NCBI GenBank assembly: GCA_014529385.2
Contig: CM043949.1
Span: forward strand, 145,926,850-145,990,849
From: Adiantum capillus-veneris
Taxonomy: Eukaryota; Streptophyta; Polypodiopsida; Polypodiales; Pteridaceae
Length of the DNA stretch: 64,000 nucleotides
Reading direction: 5' to 3'
Part shown: positions 23,256 to 34,324 of the stretch, in pieces
How the letters are laid out: each line of letters begins with the position of its first letter
Numbering within the stretch: position 1 is the stretch's first letter
Notes under the pieces: generated by a model
Database searches by the model: none
What the model was told of the DNA's origin: nothing
What the model saw: only the letters and a program-made list of their open reading frames with translations
Position numbers and translations under genes: made by a program

Positions 23256-24439
23256 TATGGTGACCGCGGAGAGCACGACGGCTTTGAGAGCTTCGAGGCG
23301 ATAGCTCGCTCGCTCTCGACGGTGGAGTTCGATCACGGAGTTTCACGGAGAGCGATTTTAGCTTGAGGAGCATTGTCTTTGGAGCTTAGGAGCTTGGTGT
23401 GGTCAAGCTTGGTCGAGGAGGCGGTTGCGGCTTCCTTGGTGACAGGAGCTTTTGAGCTCAGTGGAGCTCGGTAGAGAAGTGCTCGGCGGAGGAGAGCTTG
23501 ACATTCAAGTGCTTGGATGTTGTTGTGGCAGAGCTCTTGCGTTGGAGCTTGCATTGAGAGGACATTGCATCACGCAGAGTGAAGCAGGAGCAGGTTCAAG
23601 ACTGTGTGCAGCTCGTTTTTGCCATTTTCGGGCTCTAAAACGCAGTTTTTTGCGTAGCTTCGTCATACAGAGTCAGATCTACATGATCCAAGAGTCTAGG
23701 TCAGGGTTTTGGCACGCTCCGGACGCGATGGTGATGTCTATTTGCTGAAATTATTCTTTGAATTACAGCAGGTACAGCAGCAGGTTTATTTGTGCACTTT
23801 CGGGTCCCAAAAACACTGTTTTTGGTATATCTCACACACACGGAGTATTTTCTGCAACAACCAGCAAATTCATAGGTGTACACAGGTTTTTGGATATGCA
23901 TTTTTCCAGAGAGCCACTCATGCGAGAGTGAGCTATGTTGCCATGGTCTTGGCGATTTATGTATGCCATATATGGATTTGTGTATTTGCTTATGGATGAG
24001 ATTATTTGAGTGGTACTCCGGCAAGAGCGGGTATGCTCATATGTATGACTTTGTGAAGTGATTCCGGTCGAGTTTATTCCCGGATTGGCCATCGTGGCAT
24101 ATATTATTGTCTCTTTGAGTTTACTGTTGAGATATTGCTCCAGTTACAAAGGAGACTCTGCCAAAAAATTTGTCAGATATTTATGCGCGATTAAGTCATA
24201 TTGACTTGTGATTTTGTGCAAGGTTTTGCACGGTTATTGGTGCAACTTTGCATCAGGTTTTGAGCCATATTTGCAGACTTTTGTTGATGCGATTCGAGCC
24301 AGTTTAGGGCTGATTTGGTTGACATTGCGGGAGCTCTATTTTGGAGTGGTTTTACATTGTGTTTCTAACCATATTGGTAGACAGTTTTCAGGTGTTGTTG
24401 GTGAGGTGGTTTTGCTTTCTAGTTTGCTACATTGTGCTC
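23256..24439 (+). other. Long untranslated leader of the element
   Basis: About 1.2 kb before gag, long for a 3.5-kb element. It shares blocks with the leader at 1329-2280. Short ORFs are not supported. Packaging signals would be expected here. Confidence 0.5.
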
Positions 24440-24856
24440 ATGGCAGAGACAGGTGATCGATCAGATTGTGACCTCTCACAGATGCGCGTGTTTGATGGGT
24501 CAGACTTTGCGGCATGGAGAGAGTGTATGCTTGATGCATTGACACAGCGAGGGTTGCATCGACCATTGAGTGGTGATGCAGGTAGACCTTCAAACATGTC
24601 TGACGATCAGTGTCACGAGCTAGAGGAGATAGCACTATCTACACTCTCTTTGCACCTTGCAGAATCTGTATATGCTCTTGTTATGCATGAGACTACTATG
24701 AGAGCACTTTGGCGCAGATTACATGATATGTATGATAGATCTGAGTCATCACGGACTTGTGTGAGACATGTACATTCACGAGCACGCCGACAGGTGACAT
24801 GTTGGTATTGTGGTCATTCTGGACACGTTAGACGGCGTTGTTTTCGTCGTATGTGA
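24440..24856 (+). CDS. Copia-type gag with C-terminal zinc knuckle
   Basis: Begins MAETGDRSDCDLSQM; the ATG at 24440 is chosen because the frame further upstream is hydrophobic leader without gag similarity. Residues 18-32 give FDGSDFAAWRECMLD, residues about 56-70 ECHELEEIAL-like sequence, and a LWRRLHDMYD helix follows. The C-terminus is a CCHC knuckle, CWYCGHSGHVRRRC. The ORF closes with TGA at 24854 where the first copy at 932 has a sense CGA codon, so this looks like a C-to-T change that separates gag from the same-frame protease-like ORF. Confidence 0.75.
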   Translation: MAETGDRSDCDLSQMRVFDGSDFAAWRECMLDALTQRGLHRPLSGDAGRPSNMSDDQCHELEEIALSTLSLHLAESVYALVMHETTMRALWRRLHDMYDRSESSRTCVRHVHSRARRQVTCWYCGHSGHVRRRCFRRM

Positions 24857-24901
24857 CATCGTAGGAGACATGGCAGTCTCAGAGATGTATGTAGTGATGC
24901 C

Positions 24902-25396
24902 ATGGGCTCAGTTGCTTTGACAGTTGAGGCACATGTAGTGTCGGAGTATACTAGTGACGGGGATGTCACTTTTACCTCGAGCTATGCACGAGATGCTATA
25001 CATGTGGATAGTGCACTCCCTTCGCAGTGGTTGCTAGACGCAGATGCTATGTTTCATGTCACGCCGCATCGTGCATGGTTTTGTAGCTATTCTAGCGGGA
25101 TGCTTGGCAGTGTACGTTTGACCGATGGATCGGTGCATGCGATAGCAGGTGCAGGAGATGTGAGACTGTCATTACCGAGTGGTGCATCTTACTTGTTACG
25201 ACATGTGCGCTATGTACCAGATTTGACAGTGAGTTTGATCTCGATTGGTCAGCTTAGAGATTGTGGATGTCAGATTTCGCTACGAGAGCGAGATTTTGTG
25301 ATGCATTCGGGTTCGCTAGTGATTGCAAGAGGTGCCAGGAGTGGTACAGGTTACCCATTGCATGTGGATCATGTGAGAGACGGTATTGTCCTATGA
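24902..25396 (+). CDS. Protease-like ORF with lost active site
   Basis: Same frame as gag. A WLLDADAMFHVTPHRAWF segment aligns with the copia protease motif WIVDSGASCHxxPxxxxF (compare the intact element at about 60735), keeping the Asp and the downstream H-V-x-P but not S/T-G. The following blocks (GDVRLSLPSGASYLLRHVRYVP, SLISIGQLRDCG, LVIARG) are collinear with the rest of the protease and gag-pre-integrase region. The frame ends before any integrase. Function, if any, is unlikely to be proteolysis. Confidence 0.7.
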   Translation: MGSVALTVEAHVVSEYTSDGDVTFTSSYARDAIHVDSALPSQWLLDADAMFHVTPHRAWFCSYSSGMLGSVRLTDGSVHAIAGAGDVRLSLPSGASYLLRHVRYVPDLTVSLISIGQLRDCGCQISLRERDFVMHSGSLVIARGARSGTGYPLHVDHVRDGIVL

Positions 25397-26205
25397 TCAT
25401 GCAGCCAGGTAGAGAGCGAGAGAGCAGGCGAGTCTCTTTTGCTCATGGGTTGCAGGATACTTTGCATGGAGTGCAGAGTAGTGAGCTCGTTGTGCACACA
25501 GTTGGGGCACGACTTGAGCAGTCACACAGAGAGGTGACAGAGTCAGACATGCATGCTTTGCTAGTGACTGAGCAAAGCAGAGAGTCAGTTGTGCAAGATA
25601 CTTCTATGCAGGATAGACAGGTAGAGCGGTCTTGCTCTAGTGAGTCACGACAAGAGGACGTTGTGCAAGAGTCTATGCATACGGAGTTAGAGCATGAGAG
25701 CTCTAGTGACTCACAGCAGATTGAGTGGTCATGTTTGCAGTGGATGATTGCAGAGGAGACTGAGATGTCAGCGATTATGCAGTCATTCCTTTCTATGCTC
25801 GACAGTGAGCATGGGGATATAGTTGTGCAGGATATGTCTTCCAGCAGACACCTAGAGCAGCTAGTTTGCTCTGAGGTTGCACGACAGGTTGATGCGTCTT
25901 TTGCGGACAGTCAGGAGATGCATGTGGCTGACACGCCTTGTCACTCAGAGATGCCTATTGCCAGGGATATATATGTTGATGCATGCTCCGTAGAGCTAGC
26001 AGGGCCCGCTAGCATTGCATCGGCATTCGGTGGTCTCATGTATGAGATGTTGATCTTGAGACCGGATATCGCAACTGCAGTGGGAGCATTTGCAGTTGGG
26101 GTTGTCAGTCGTTTGTTGACTGATGATGGCATAGTGCACGAGGGAGATATGCAGGTATTGCATACATACTTGCAGTACGTGTGCGGTACGTCTGGTGGTG
26201 TATGA
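25261..26205 (+). CDS. Acidic spacer ORF ending in RT/RNase H-border remnant
   Basis: 315 codons in another frame, overlapping the protease-like ORF by 136 bp. The middle is rich in Glu, Gln, Ser and Met with repeated VVQD and QDxSM units. The last about 70 residues (IASAFGGLMYEMLILRPDIATAVG, GVVSRLL, LHTYLQYVCGTS) match the copia segment between RT and RNase H (VGSLMYAMVWTKPDIAHAVGVVSRF...ILRYLKGT in the element at 58486). So an internal deletion joined the protease region to this border region via acidic sequence. The first copy keeps similar acidic sequence at 1-296. Confidence 0.65.
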   Translation: MWMSDFATRARFCDAFGFASDCKRCQEWYRLPIACGSCERRYCPMIMQPGRERESRRVSFAHGLQDTLHGVQSSELVVHTVGARLEQSHREVTESDMHALLVTEQSRESVVQDTSMQDRQVERSCSSESRQEDVVQESMHTELEHESSSDSQQIEWSCLQWMIAEETEMSAIMQSFLSMLDSEHGDIVVQDMSSSRHLEQLVCSEVARQVDASFADSQEMHVADTPCHSEMPIARDIYVDACSVELAGPASIASAFGGLMYEMLILRPDIATAVGAFAVGVVSRLLTDDGIVHEGDMQVLHTYLQYVCGTSGGV

Positions 26206-26329
26206 ACTTACACGGGAGCAGGACAGCCAGATGCACACGATCACAGCCAGCCAGTGGGCATCGGTTGAGAGCGGTTTTCTCTCGCCTTTTGTAGTCTTTA
26301 GACTAGGTTCCCTTGCTTAAAGGCACAGT

Positions 26330-26347
26330 CGCCTTTAAGTGGGAGGT
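26330..26347 (+). promoter_or_regulatory. Polypurine tract
   Basis: AAGTGGGAGGT ends directly at the 3' LTR (26348). This is the expected plus-strand primer. The intact copia element has AAGTGGGAGAT at the same place. Confidence 0.75.
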
Positions 26348-26539
26348 TGTTGGGGTATAGGCGTTTGTGCCTTGCCCGGCCGCCCAGAGTCTGGGCGCCC
26401 ATTGACTTGTATACCTTATACATAGCATAAGTGTATAGGGGGCTACTCACTCTTTGAGTCTCCCCACCCACATCGCGCATGTCTCTCCTTCTCTCTCTCT
26501 CTCTCACTCTCCGTCTGTGGTGCTCCCCGATCCCCTTCA
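26348..26539 (+). repeat. 3' LTR of the non-autonomous copia-like element
   Basis: 192 bp, near-identical to 23054-23241, followed by the TCTTG target duplication. Confidence 0.92.
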
Positions 26540-26551
26540 TCTTGTTTCTAG

Positions 26552-26731
26552 ACTTCAACAAGCCCTGGGCAACCCATCCCTCCAAGGTGAAGTGCTACAG
26601 CAATTGCACATCCATGGTATTCTAAGGGAAGAAGAGGAGGATCCGTATGAAGGGCTTGACTTGTTATCAGTTGCTTCCACTTGGCTTGAATGCAACTCCT
26701 GTCAAGCTTTCGATCCCTTGTTTGCAACTTG
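26552..26731 (+). CDS. Possible terminal exon of an unidentified gene
   Basis: Directly after the element the sequence reads TCTTGTTTCTAG (26540-26551), a good pyrimidine-rich splice acceptor that would have been intact before insertion. The next 180 bp are open in one frame and protein-like: RLQQALGNPSLQGEVLQQL, then a GILREEEEDPYEGLDLL stretch, and end TGA at 26729-26731. No family is recognised and no upstream exon was found. It may equally be part of the older retroelement. Confidence 0.35.
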
Positions 26732-28378
26732 ATTCCTGTATCAATTCTAATCAACCCTCAAATGCCATATATCTTTCTATATTTGGTGCACTCCATCTCC
26801 TTTGGTTTCTCATGTATATCTTATCGCGTGCACGACTAAGGCATATTGAGCTTGTTACACTCAAATTTTTTAACCGTTCAACTTGAGGACCAATGGTCTT
26901 ATCAATAGATATTGGTAGTGTCTATAACCCCTTACAATCTTGAGATTAGTTATTATGACATGCATAGCATAAGTGGTTACACTGCTTTATAGGAACTTTG
27001 ATGATTCAACTTTTTCATACATTACAATGATTACCAAAATCTTGAATGCTTTGATGCCTTGTTGCTTATGCTCTTGTTAGAATGCCTTCAATGTTCTTGA
27101 AAATATGCTTGCTCTACCTTTTGGATGCGGGGCCTTGGTTCCAAATAATCTCTAATTATATAAAATATATATTGAAGGTTTTTTTAGGAGCTTGAAGGGA
27201 ATGTGTGCTAAAAAAAAGTTGATTTTTAAATTTTTTAAGCCAAATTAATGTAAAGAATGGTGAGCGTTATTTGACTTGTAGAATGACTTATGTGACAAGA
27301 GCTGAGGGCAAGGTAGCTATGGGTGTTTAGGTGCCCTGTGAAGAGTCTGTAGTGCCAGTGACTTGATGGGCACAACTAATTTCATTGTGGGTTGCATGTA
27401 GCTTGACAACAGTTGATGAGCAGCTTGAGACAGGTTATGATGCAAGTGCAAGGAAGGATGGATTGAGACAGATCGTTACAGGCACCTTCAGTAAGTGTGA
27501 TGATGTGGAAACACATAGTAGGGCATTATAGGTCATTGGGTTCTATAGGTGCTTTCAAGGCTTGTGTAGGGCAGCAGGCAAGCAGAGGTTAAGTTGTAGT
27601 ATATAGTGGGAGCAACATTGAGGAGAAAAGGCTTGAAGAGGCCTATAGTGTGAGTGGTTGGAAACTTGATGGCAAGCATACCATGGTAGGTGGTGATGGT
27701 GGGCTAGTAAGATGACGAGGCCGTGAGGTCAGTGTAGGCTACAACTAGTTGCAAATGATGTTGCAATTGAGAGCGATAAAAGATTCCAAAAGTTGAAATT
27801 TAAGAAGAAGGAATTTATGGTTTGTCCTCAAGGCTACACATACTCACATTCAAAAGTGCAAACACACACTTACACAAGGGGGATGAAGCTCCAAAAGGGC
27901 ACAGACACACTTAAAAACTTACACGTAGCAGAGGCTCTATTAGAATGGTAGAGAGCTCCTTGCATGCACATCAATTGTCTCAAAAAATTGTCAATCAACT
28001 GAATTACATATCAACTCCAAATGAGTACTTGAGAGCTCATTAAAAAATCTTGCAATACACTAAGATTGAGTGTGTGTAGATGCAAGGATTCATGCACAAA
28101 AAGTTTTATGCAAACATTAGAATGAAATCAAAACAAGTTAAAAACAAGAACACACACACAACTTATTTATCAATCTAAGTATCCCTAAACATTGGCTAGG
28201 GTAGTGGCTATATAGAGTTGCGCAAATCCAATGATAGAGATGATTAGATGTACTAATCTAGTCGTAGAAAGAGTTATGAATTGGTTTAGTGCTTAGAGAG
28301 AGAGAGAGAAAGAGGGAGCACTAAATCTAGCATAGGGATCTAAACTGGTGCAATTAGGAAATTTTGATTATGCATTAG
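26732..28378. other. No gene recognised
   Basis: AT-rich with short CA and GA patches (28270-28320). Frames are short on both strands. The right part may be LTR sequence of a minus-strand element whose degenerate primer site lies at 28386-28397. Confidence 0.4.
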
Positions 28379-28399
28379 CTCTAATACCACATGTAAATC
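28379..28399 (-). promoter_or_regulatory. Degenerate copia-type primer-binding site
   Basis: The plus strand reads GCTCTAATACCA, one mismatch from the complement of TGGTATCAGAGC. It suggests the inner edge of a decayed minus-strand LTR. No matching LTR pair was found. Confidence 0.35.
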
Positions 28400-28559
28400 T
28401 ATGTGCATGTTATAGAAAATCATCAGTAAAAGAAATGTTGTTCCTTCAAAGACTTGAGGACTTACAAGTATAATAGTAAATTGTAGTGGGGCTGAGTGAA
28501 TCATGGTGGAAAATTGATTTTCGATTATATATTTGTTTCCTGAATGATATGCTCAACCA

Positions 28560-28810
28560 TTTACAAGATCAACTCGAATGACACAGTCTTGGAAATATAA
28601 GTAGACATGGTTTTCAAATTAGATATGTACCATTTTTGCTCTCCTGATGAAAGAACGTCCTAAAATCATCTCAAATGACATAGGATGATTGCACAAATCC
28701 ATAACGGTGAAGGTATATCTTACTTTGTGTCCAAGAACTTTAATCTTGAGATCTTTCAAAATTCCAACCCGTGATGGAGCAAAAGTCACTGTGTGCACAC
28801 TCACACACAA
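28560..28810 (-). pseudogene. Gypsy retropepsin C-terminal fragment
   Basis: The minus frame 28810-28619 reads KIKVLGHKVRYTFTVMDL, then MSFEMILGRSFIRRAKMVHI. This is the closing part of a gypsy aspartic protease (strand, then I-L-G-R-x-F/W), usually placed 50-60 residues after D-S/T-G. The active-site part is not found to the right, and the neighbouring integrase fragment is in the wrong order for one intact element, so these are separate remains. Confidence 0.5.
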
Positions 28811-29181
28811 TCACACCTTAACACAACACAATAAGTTCTCTTATTCCCCTCACCTTACTCAACAACACTCAAGATATCAATGAAAATCCTCTCCCAAACT
28901 CAATTCAAACTCCAAAATGTCTCAGCCTACAAGCCCCTGCGTACTTGCAGACACTACATAGTGAGTCGAATTGATCAAGGCTCGGAATCACACTTGATGG
29001 ATTCCAAAAGACACAAAAAAAAATCATCAAAAACTCAAAAAACCCATCCATAAAATAATTTTCTCAAACCATTGCAAAAACTTCACTTTGTTGGACTCTT
29101 TGGTGTAGCCTCAACCCTAATGACACCGTGCTTAGCATATTAATTTTTGGTGTCCCGTAGGATTCTTGCCCGTGGTGTACC
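28811..29181. other. Unassigned spacer
   Basis: Contains A-rich stretches at 29010-29080. No gene or repeat recognised. Confidence 0.4.
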
Positions 29182-29475
29182 TTAATCGAGCCTTGGGAAA
29201 TTTGAGTAAGACCCAATCATTTTCTTTAAAGGCTTGGGCTCTTCTGTGCTTGTCAGGAGCAGCCTTTTGCCTTTTCTGTGAGATGGAGATAGCATCCTTA
29301 ATCTTTTGGAAAGATTCTTGTAGATCTCATCTGTAGCGAAGATGTTCCCATGTACGGTAAGTAGCAAGGGGCTTTTTGATCTACCCTCAATTACCTCAAA
29401 AGGTGTTTTTCCCATGGAAGTATGTACAGTGTTATTGTAGGCATACTCCACTAAGGGTAAGTACTTTTGTGCGCT
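29182..29475 (-). pseudogene. Gypsy integrase C-terminal fragment
   Basis: Minus strand: SAQKYLPLVEYAYNNTVHTS, then MGKTPFEVIEG. This matches the region after the integrase catalytic Glu (W...LP..EyAYNn..H.S.g.sPfe...G). Downstream is a Lys/Arg-rich stretch, as in the integrase tail. The N-terminal side is replaced at about 29470 by the CACTA-like segment, though the frame happens to stay open across the join. Confidence 0.65.
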
Positions 29476-29918
29476 TTTCAATTGTTTGTGCAACCATCTT
29501 AAGCTCATGAATGTTGGTAGGCTCTCTAGACCCACAAGATAATGTATCGGTGATCGTCTTCCCCATCTCCATTCGATCCATGCCCTTTGTCACTCTTGCT
29601 TTGCATCCTCGTATTGTGAAATCCACTTTTGCGTCACTAGATTGTGAAGCATGCAAAATCGATTGATTTTAGCCTCTAGATCTTCCGTCATCTTCTTCTC
29701 AACACCGAGATTGTACATGACAATCTCAGATATGCGCTCATCATCTATAGTTCTCCATAGTGTGTCGCGGACTTTATCAAATCCATCTAGCCACTCTCCA
29801 ATGTAAACTAGGGACTCTGATACAAGCCAAACCTTCTACCATGCTACCTTTCGGACGTTCCTTCTGACACACATATCCCTTAAGTGTTTTCATGAAACAT
29901 TCTAAAAAGAACATCCAT
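29461..29918 (-). pseudogene. Transplanted CACTA (DUF4218-region) fragment
   Basis: 458 bp that match 4690-5152 at roughly 93% identity, including ATGAATGTTGGTAGG and CTTCCGTCATCTTCTTC blocks. Both borders are sharp: gypsy integrase on the left and a plus-strand gag on the right. It contains no full domain. Confidence 0.85.
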
Positions 29919-29925
29919 CTAAAGG

Positions 29926-30353
29926 TGTTCCAGCTCCTGGTTTGTAGTAGAGCGAGGCTATGGTTCGATAGCCTTGGTGATGAAGAAAAGGCAAATTGTG
30001 AAGCCCTGGAGGCGGCTTTTCAAAGCATATTTCTTGCAGATGCGCAGCTGGATAAAGTAAAGTGGAAGCTGGATGGTTTGAAGAAAATCTTGGAGGGTGA
30101 TTTTCAAGCATTTGAGAGGGAATTTGAAGCCCTATGGGGGAAATTGATCAAGGTAACTTCGGCAGAAAATGCCAAATTTTTAAAGTTGAGTAAATTCATG
30201 GGTTGCGTGCACAAAGAAGTGCGAAATAAGGTTGAGATAGATAGCCCGGTGCTGTATGAAGATGCGGTAGCTCTAGTGAAAGGGCGGACCAAAAAGATTT
30301 TGAAGAAGCGTGAGGCTAGGCAAGTTTTGCAAAGTGCAATGATGCCAAGGTAG
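29926..30353 (+). pseudogene. Gypsy-type gag core, 5'-truncated
   Basis: The frame reads FQLLVCSRARLWFDSLGDEE, then FQSIFLADAQLDKVKWKL, then a long helix and LYEDAVALVKGR. It follows Retrotrans_gag: A..W...L......W..l...F...F, then l..l.q....v..y...f..l. The true N-terminus was lost where the CACTA fragment joins at about 29920; the ATG at 29892 lies in the foreign part. It resembles the gag at 36996-35506 in ending with an assignable core followed by a long extension. A TAG ends the frame at 30351. Confidence 0.6.
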
Positions 30354-30619
30354 TGTAATGCGGTGGTAGCCGAACCACAGGTGGTGCAAAGAGAAGTGCA
30401 AGTGCGAGAGATATGGTGGTTTCTATGCTAAAGATGCCGGCTAGAGTGGTTCCAATTGAGGAGCAAGTGCAGGTGGTTCCGGAGTGGACAAAAGATGTGT
30501 TGTCAAGTTCTAGTGTAGCTGTTAAAGCTCCGTTTGCAAACGACGTCGAACCGGTGAAGCTAGAGTAGATTCTTGAGCTTGAAACAGAAGAAGAGGCTGA
30601 GTCGAATGATAGTAGCTCT

Positions 30620-31102
30620 ATGGATAGAGATTCGAGTTGGGAGACCGAGTCATCTCAGTCCAGGTATGATGAGTTTGACCTCTTACATGTGAGTGGAGAG
30701 ACAGTGAATGTGTGCAAGGAGCAGCATGAAATGCAAGCCAAGGTGCCTAATGAAGACCACGTAGAGCAGTCTAGGCCTACATGTGGTGAAGAGCAGGTAA
30801 ACCTGGTGTGTGGTACCATGCTAATGGCCATGTTGATGAAGGTAGCAATGGAGTGTGCCATAGTGGTGCAGCAAGTGCAAAGTTTTGCCAAAAGGCGTAA
30901 ATCAGCTATTTTGATGGAAGAAGAGGACGGTAATGCGATAAAGAATGAGTTTCTCTCTTCCTTGGCAGAGATTAAGGATGCAACGGTAGAAGGGCTGGTG
31001 GTTGCAACCGACAAGCGAGTAGTGCTTATTGACCTTGAAGGGCCAGTTGACAAAGAGGACCTCAATAATGCTAGAATTGAGTGCATGGCGTCGGGTTTGT
31101 AG
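30620..31102 (+). CDS. Acidic ORF downstream of the truncated gag
   Basis: 160 codons: a Ser/Asp/Glu-rich first half, then a segment with FAKRRKSAILMEEEDGNAIKN. No family is recognised. Its place after gag, and its character, parallel the acidic extension of the 496-codon gag at 35506-36996, so it is probably the extension of the same polyprotein with stops between. Confidence 0.4.
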   Translation: MDRDSSWETESSQSRYDEFDLLHVSGETVNVCKEQHEMQAKVPNEDHVEQSRPTCGEEQVNLVCGTMLMAMLMKVAMECAIVVQQVQSFAKRRKSAILMEEEDGNAIKNEFLSSLAEIKDATVEGLVVATDKRVVLIDLEGPVDKEDLNNARIECMASGL

Positions 31103-31637
31103 CACTTTACCTGATGCATCCATTCGATGTTTTCTCAGCTCACCAAGGTTAAAGATACTAGTGTCGGATGCAAGCTTCAAGGTGGACTTGATACTTCAGG
31201 GCAGCGCGGAGTTAAAATTAGAGGTTCTTCCTAGGCAGTCAGTGCCCTCTATGACAGGTGATGCGGATTCCAAGGCGGTGTCCAAGCTTTTCAAGGAGCT
31301 TTGTGAGTGGTGGTTGAAGGGGATGCTAATAAAGGTGGATGTGCACTGTGGTGTTGAGCAGGTACAAGCTCTACTAGACAAGGATCTAGCTTTACATGGT
31401 TGGGAGATTGGGTCAAGTATGTCAAGTCTACTTCGTGGGAGCGATGGTGCAAGCAGAGCTTTGGATGGCGAGCACGATGGTGCTCTATTTGGTGTTCTTG
31501 GAGGTGCTTTGTTGCGAGTGGCCAGTTTGTCAATGAGTGCTAGGAGTGGTAGAGGTATGCTGCTAACAGTATGGCTATGTAGCTGGTTATGTGCCTTGGT
31601 GTGGCACTATTCAAGGGTGTTGCAGGTGGGTGGATGA
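31029..31637 (+). CDS. ORF with hydrophobic C-terminus, gag-extension-like
   Basis: 202 codons overlapping the previous ORF in another frame. The second half is protein-like: KLFKELCEWWLKGMLIKVDVH, then GALFGVLGGALLRVASLSM and a hydrophobic tail (LTVWLCSWLCALVWHY). No recognised domain. The 35506 gag also ends with hydrophobic stretches. Confidence 0.35.
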   Translation: MTLKGQLTKRTSIMLELSAWRRVCSTLPDASIRCFLSSPRLKILVSDASFKVDLILQGSAELKLEVLPRQSVPSMTGDADSKAVSKLFKELCEWWLKGMLIKVDVHCGVEQVQALLDKDLALHGWEIGSSMSSLLRGSDGASRALDGEHDGALFGVLGGALLRVASLSMSARSGRGMLLTVWLCSWLCALVWHYSRVLQVGG

Positions 31638-33956
<2,319 letters not shown>

Positions 33957-33979
33957 TAAATATATATATATATATATAA
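33957..33979. repeat. (AT)n tract
   Basis: AT dinucleotides in an AT-rich setting. Confidence 0.9.
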
Positions 33980-34324
33980 TAAAACAAAAATCGTAATGGC
34001 TACATACTTGTACTAGTTCACCATTTGTGGCTTACGCCTTTTGGATCATTTTTTTACCCGGGTATACAAAATGAAGGATATTTGGATTTGGATTTGAAAT
34101 GATAAATGTTGGCAGATATTTGAATTTGGAATCGGAATTGGATTGGGAATTTGTATATGATGCTTTTCTGTCGTGAAAATATTTATGGAATTGAACGTGA
34201 GATTGATGGGACTTGATAATTGAATAATGAGTGTGACCAATGATATCTTGATTCATCAGGGACTGACATATACTGCTTATCCTAGTGGTATGGGACACTA
34301 GAATAAGTAGTATGTGGATGACGG
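33980..34324. other. Left flank of the gag-only LTR element
   Basis: Contains a GGATTTGGATTTG-type repeat stretch at 34080-34160. No gene. Confidence 0.4.

Larger units (their letters stand above)
23054..26539 (+). mobile_element. Complete non-autonomous Ty1-copia-like element, 3486 bp
   Basis: Both LTRs start TGTTGGGG and end CCCCTTCA (23054-23241 and 26348-26539). The element is flanked by the 5-bp target duplication TCTTG (23049-23053 and 26540-26544). It carries an initiator-Met primer site, a long leader, gag, a protease-like ORF with a lost active site, an acidic spacer ORF ending in a remnant of the RT/RNase H border region, and a purine-rich tract. Integrase and the reverse transcriptase core are absent. 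It must be mobilised by a related autonomous element not seen here. Confidence 0.9.

Noticed and set aside
30655-31119. 154-codon minus-strand ORF
   Set aside because: Antisense to the acidic plus-strand ORF; Ser-rich shadow composition.
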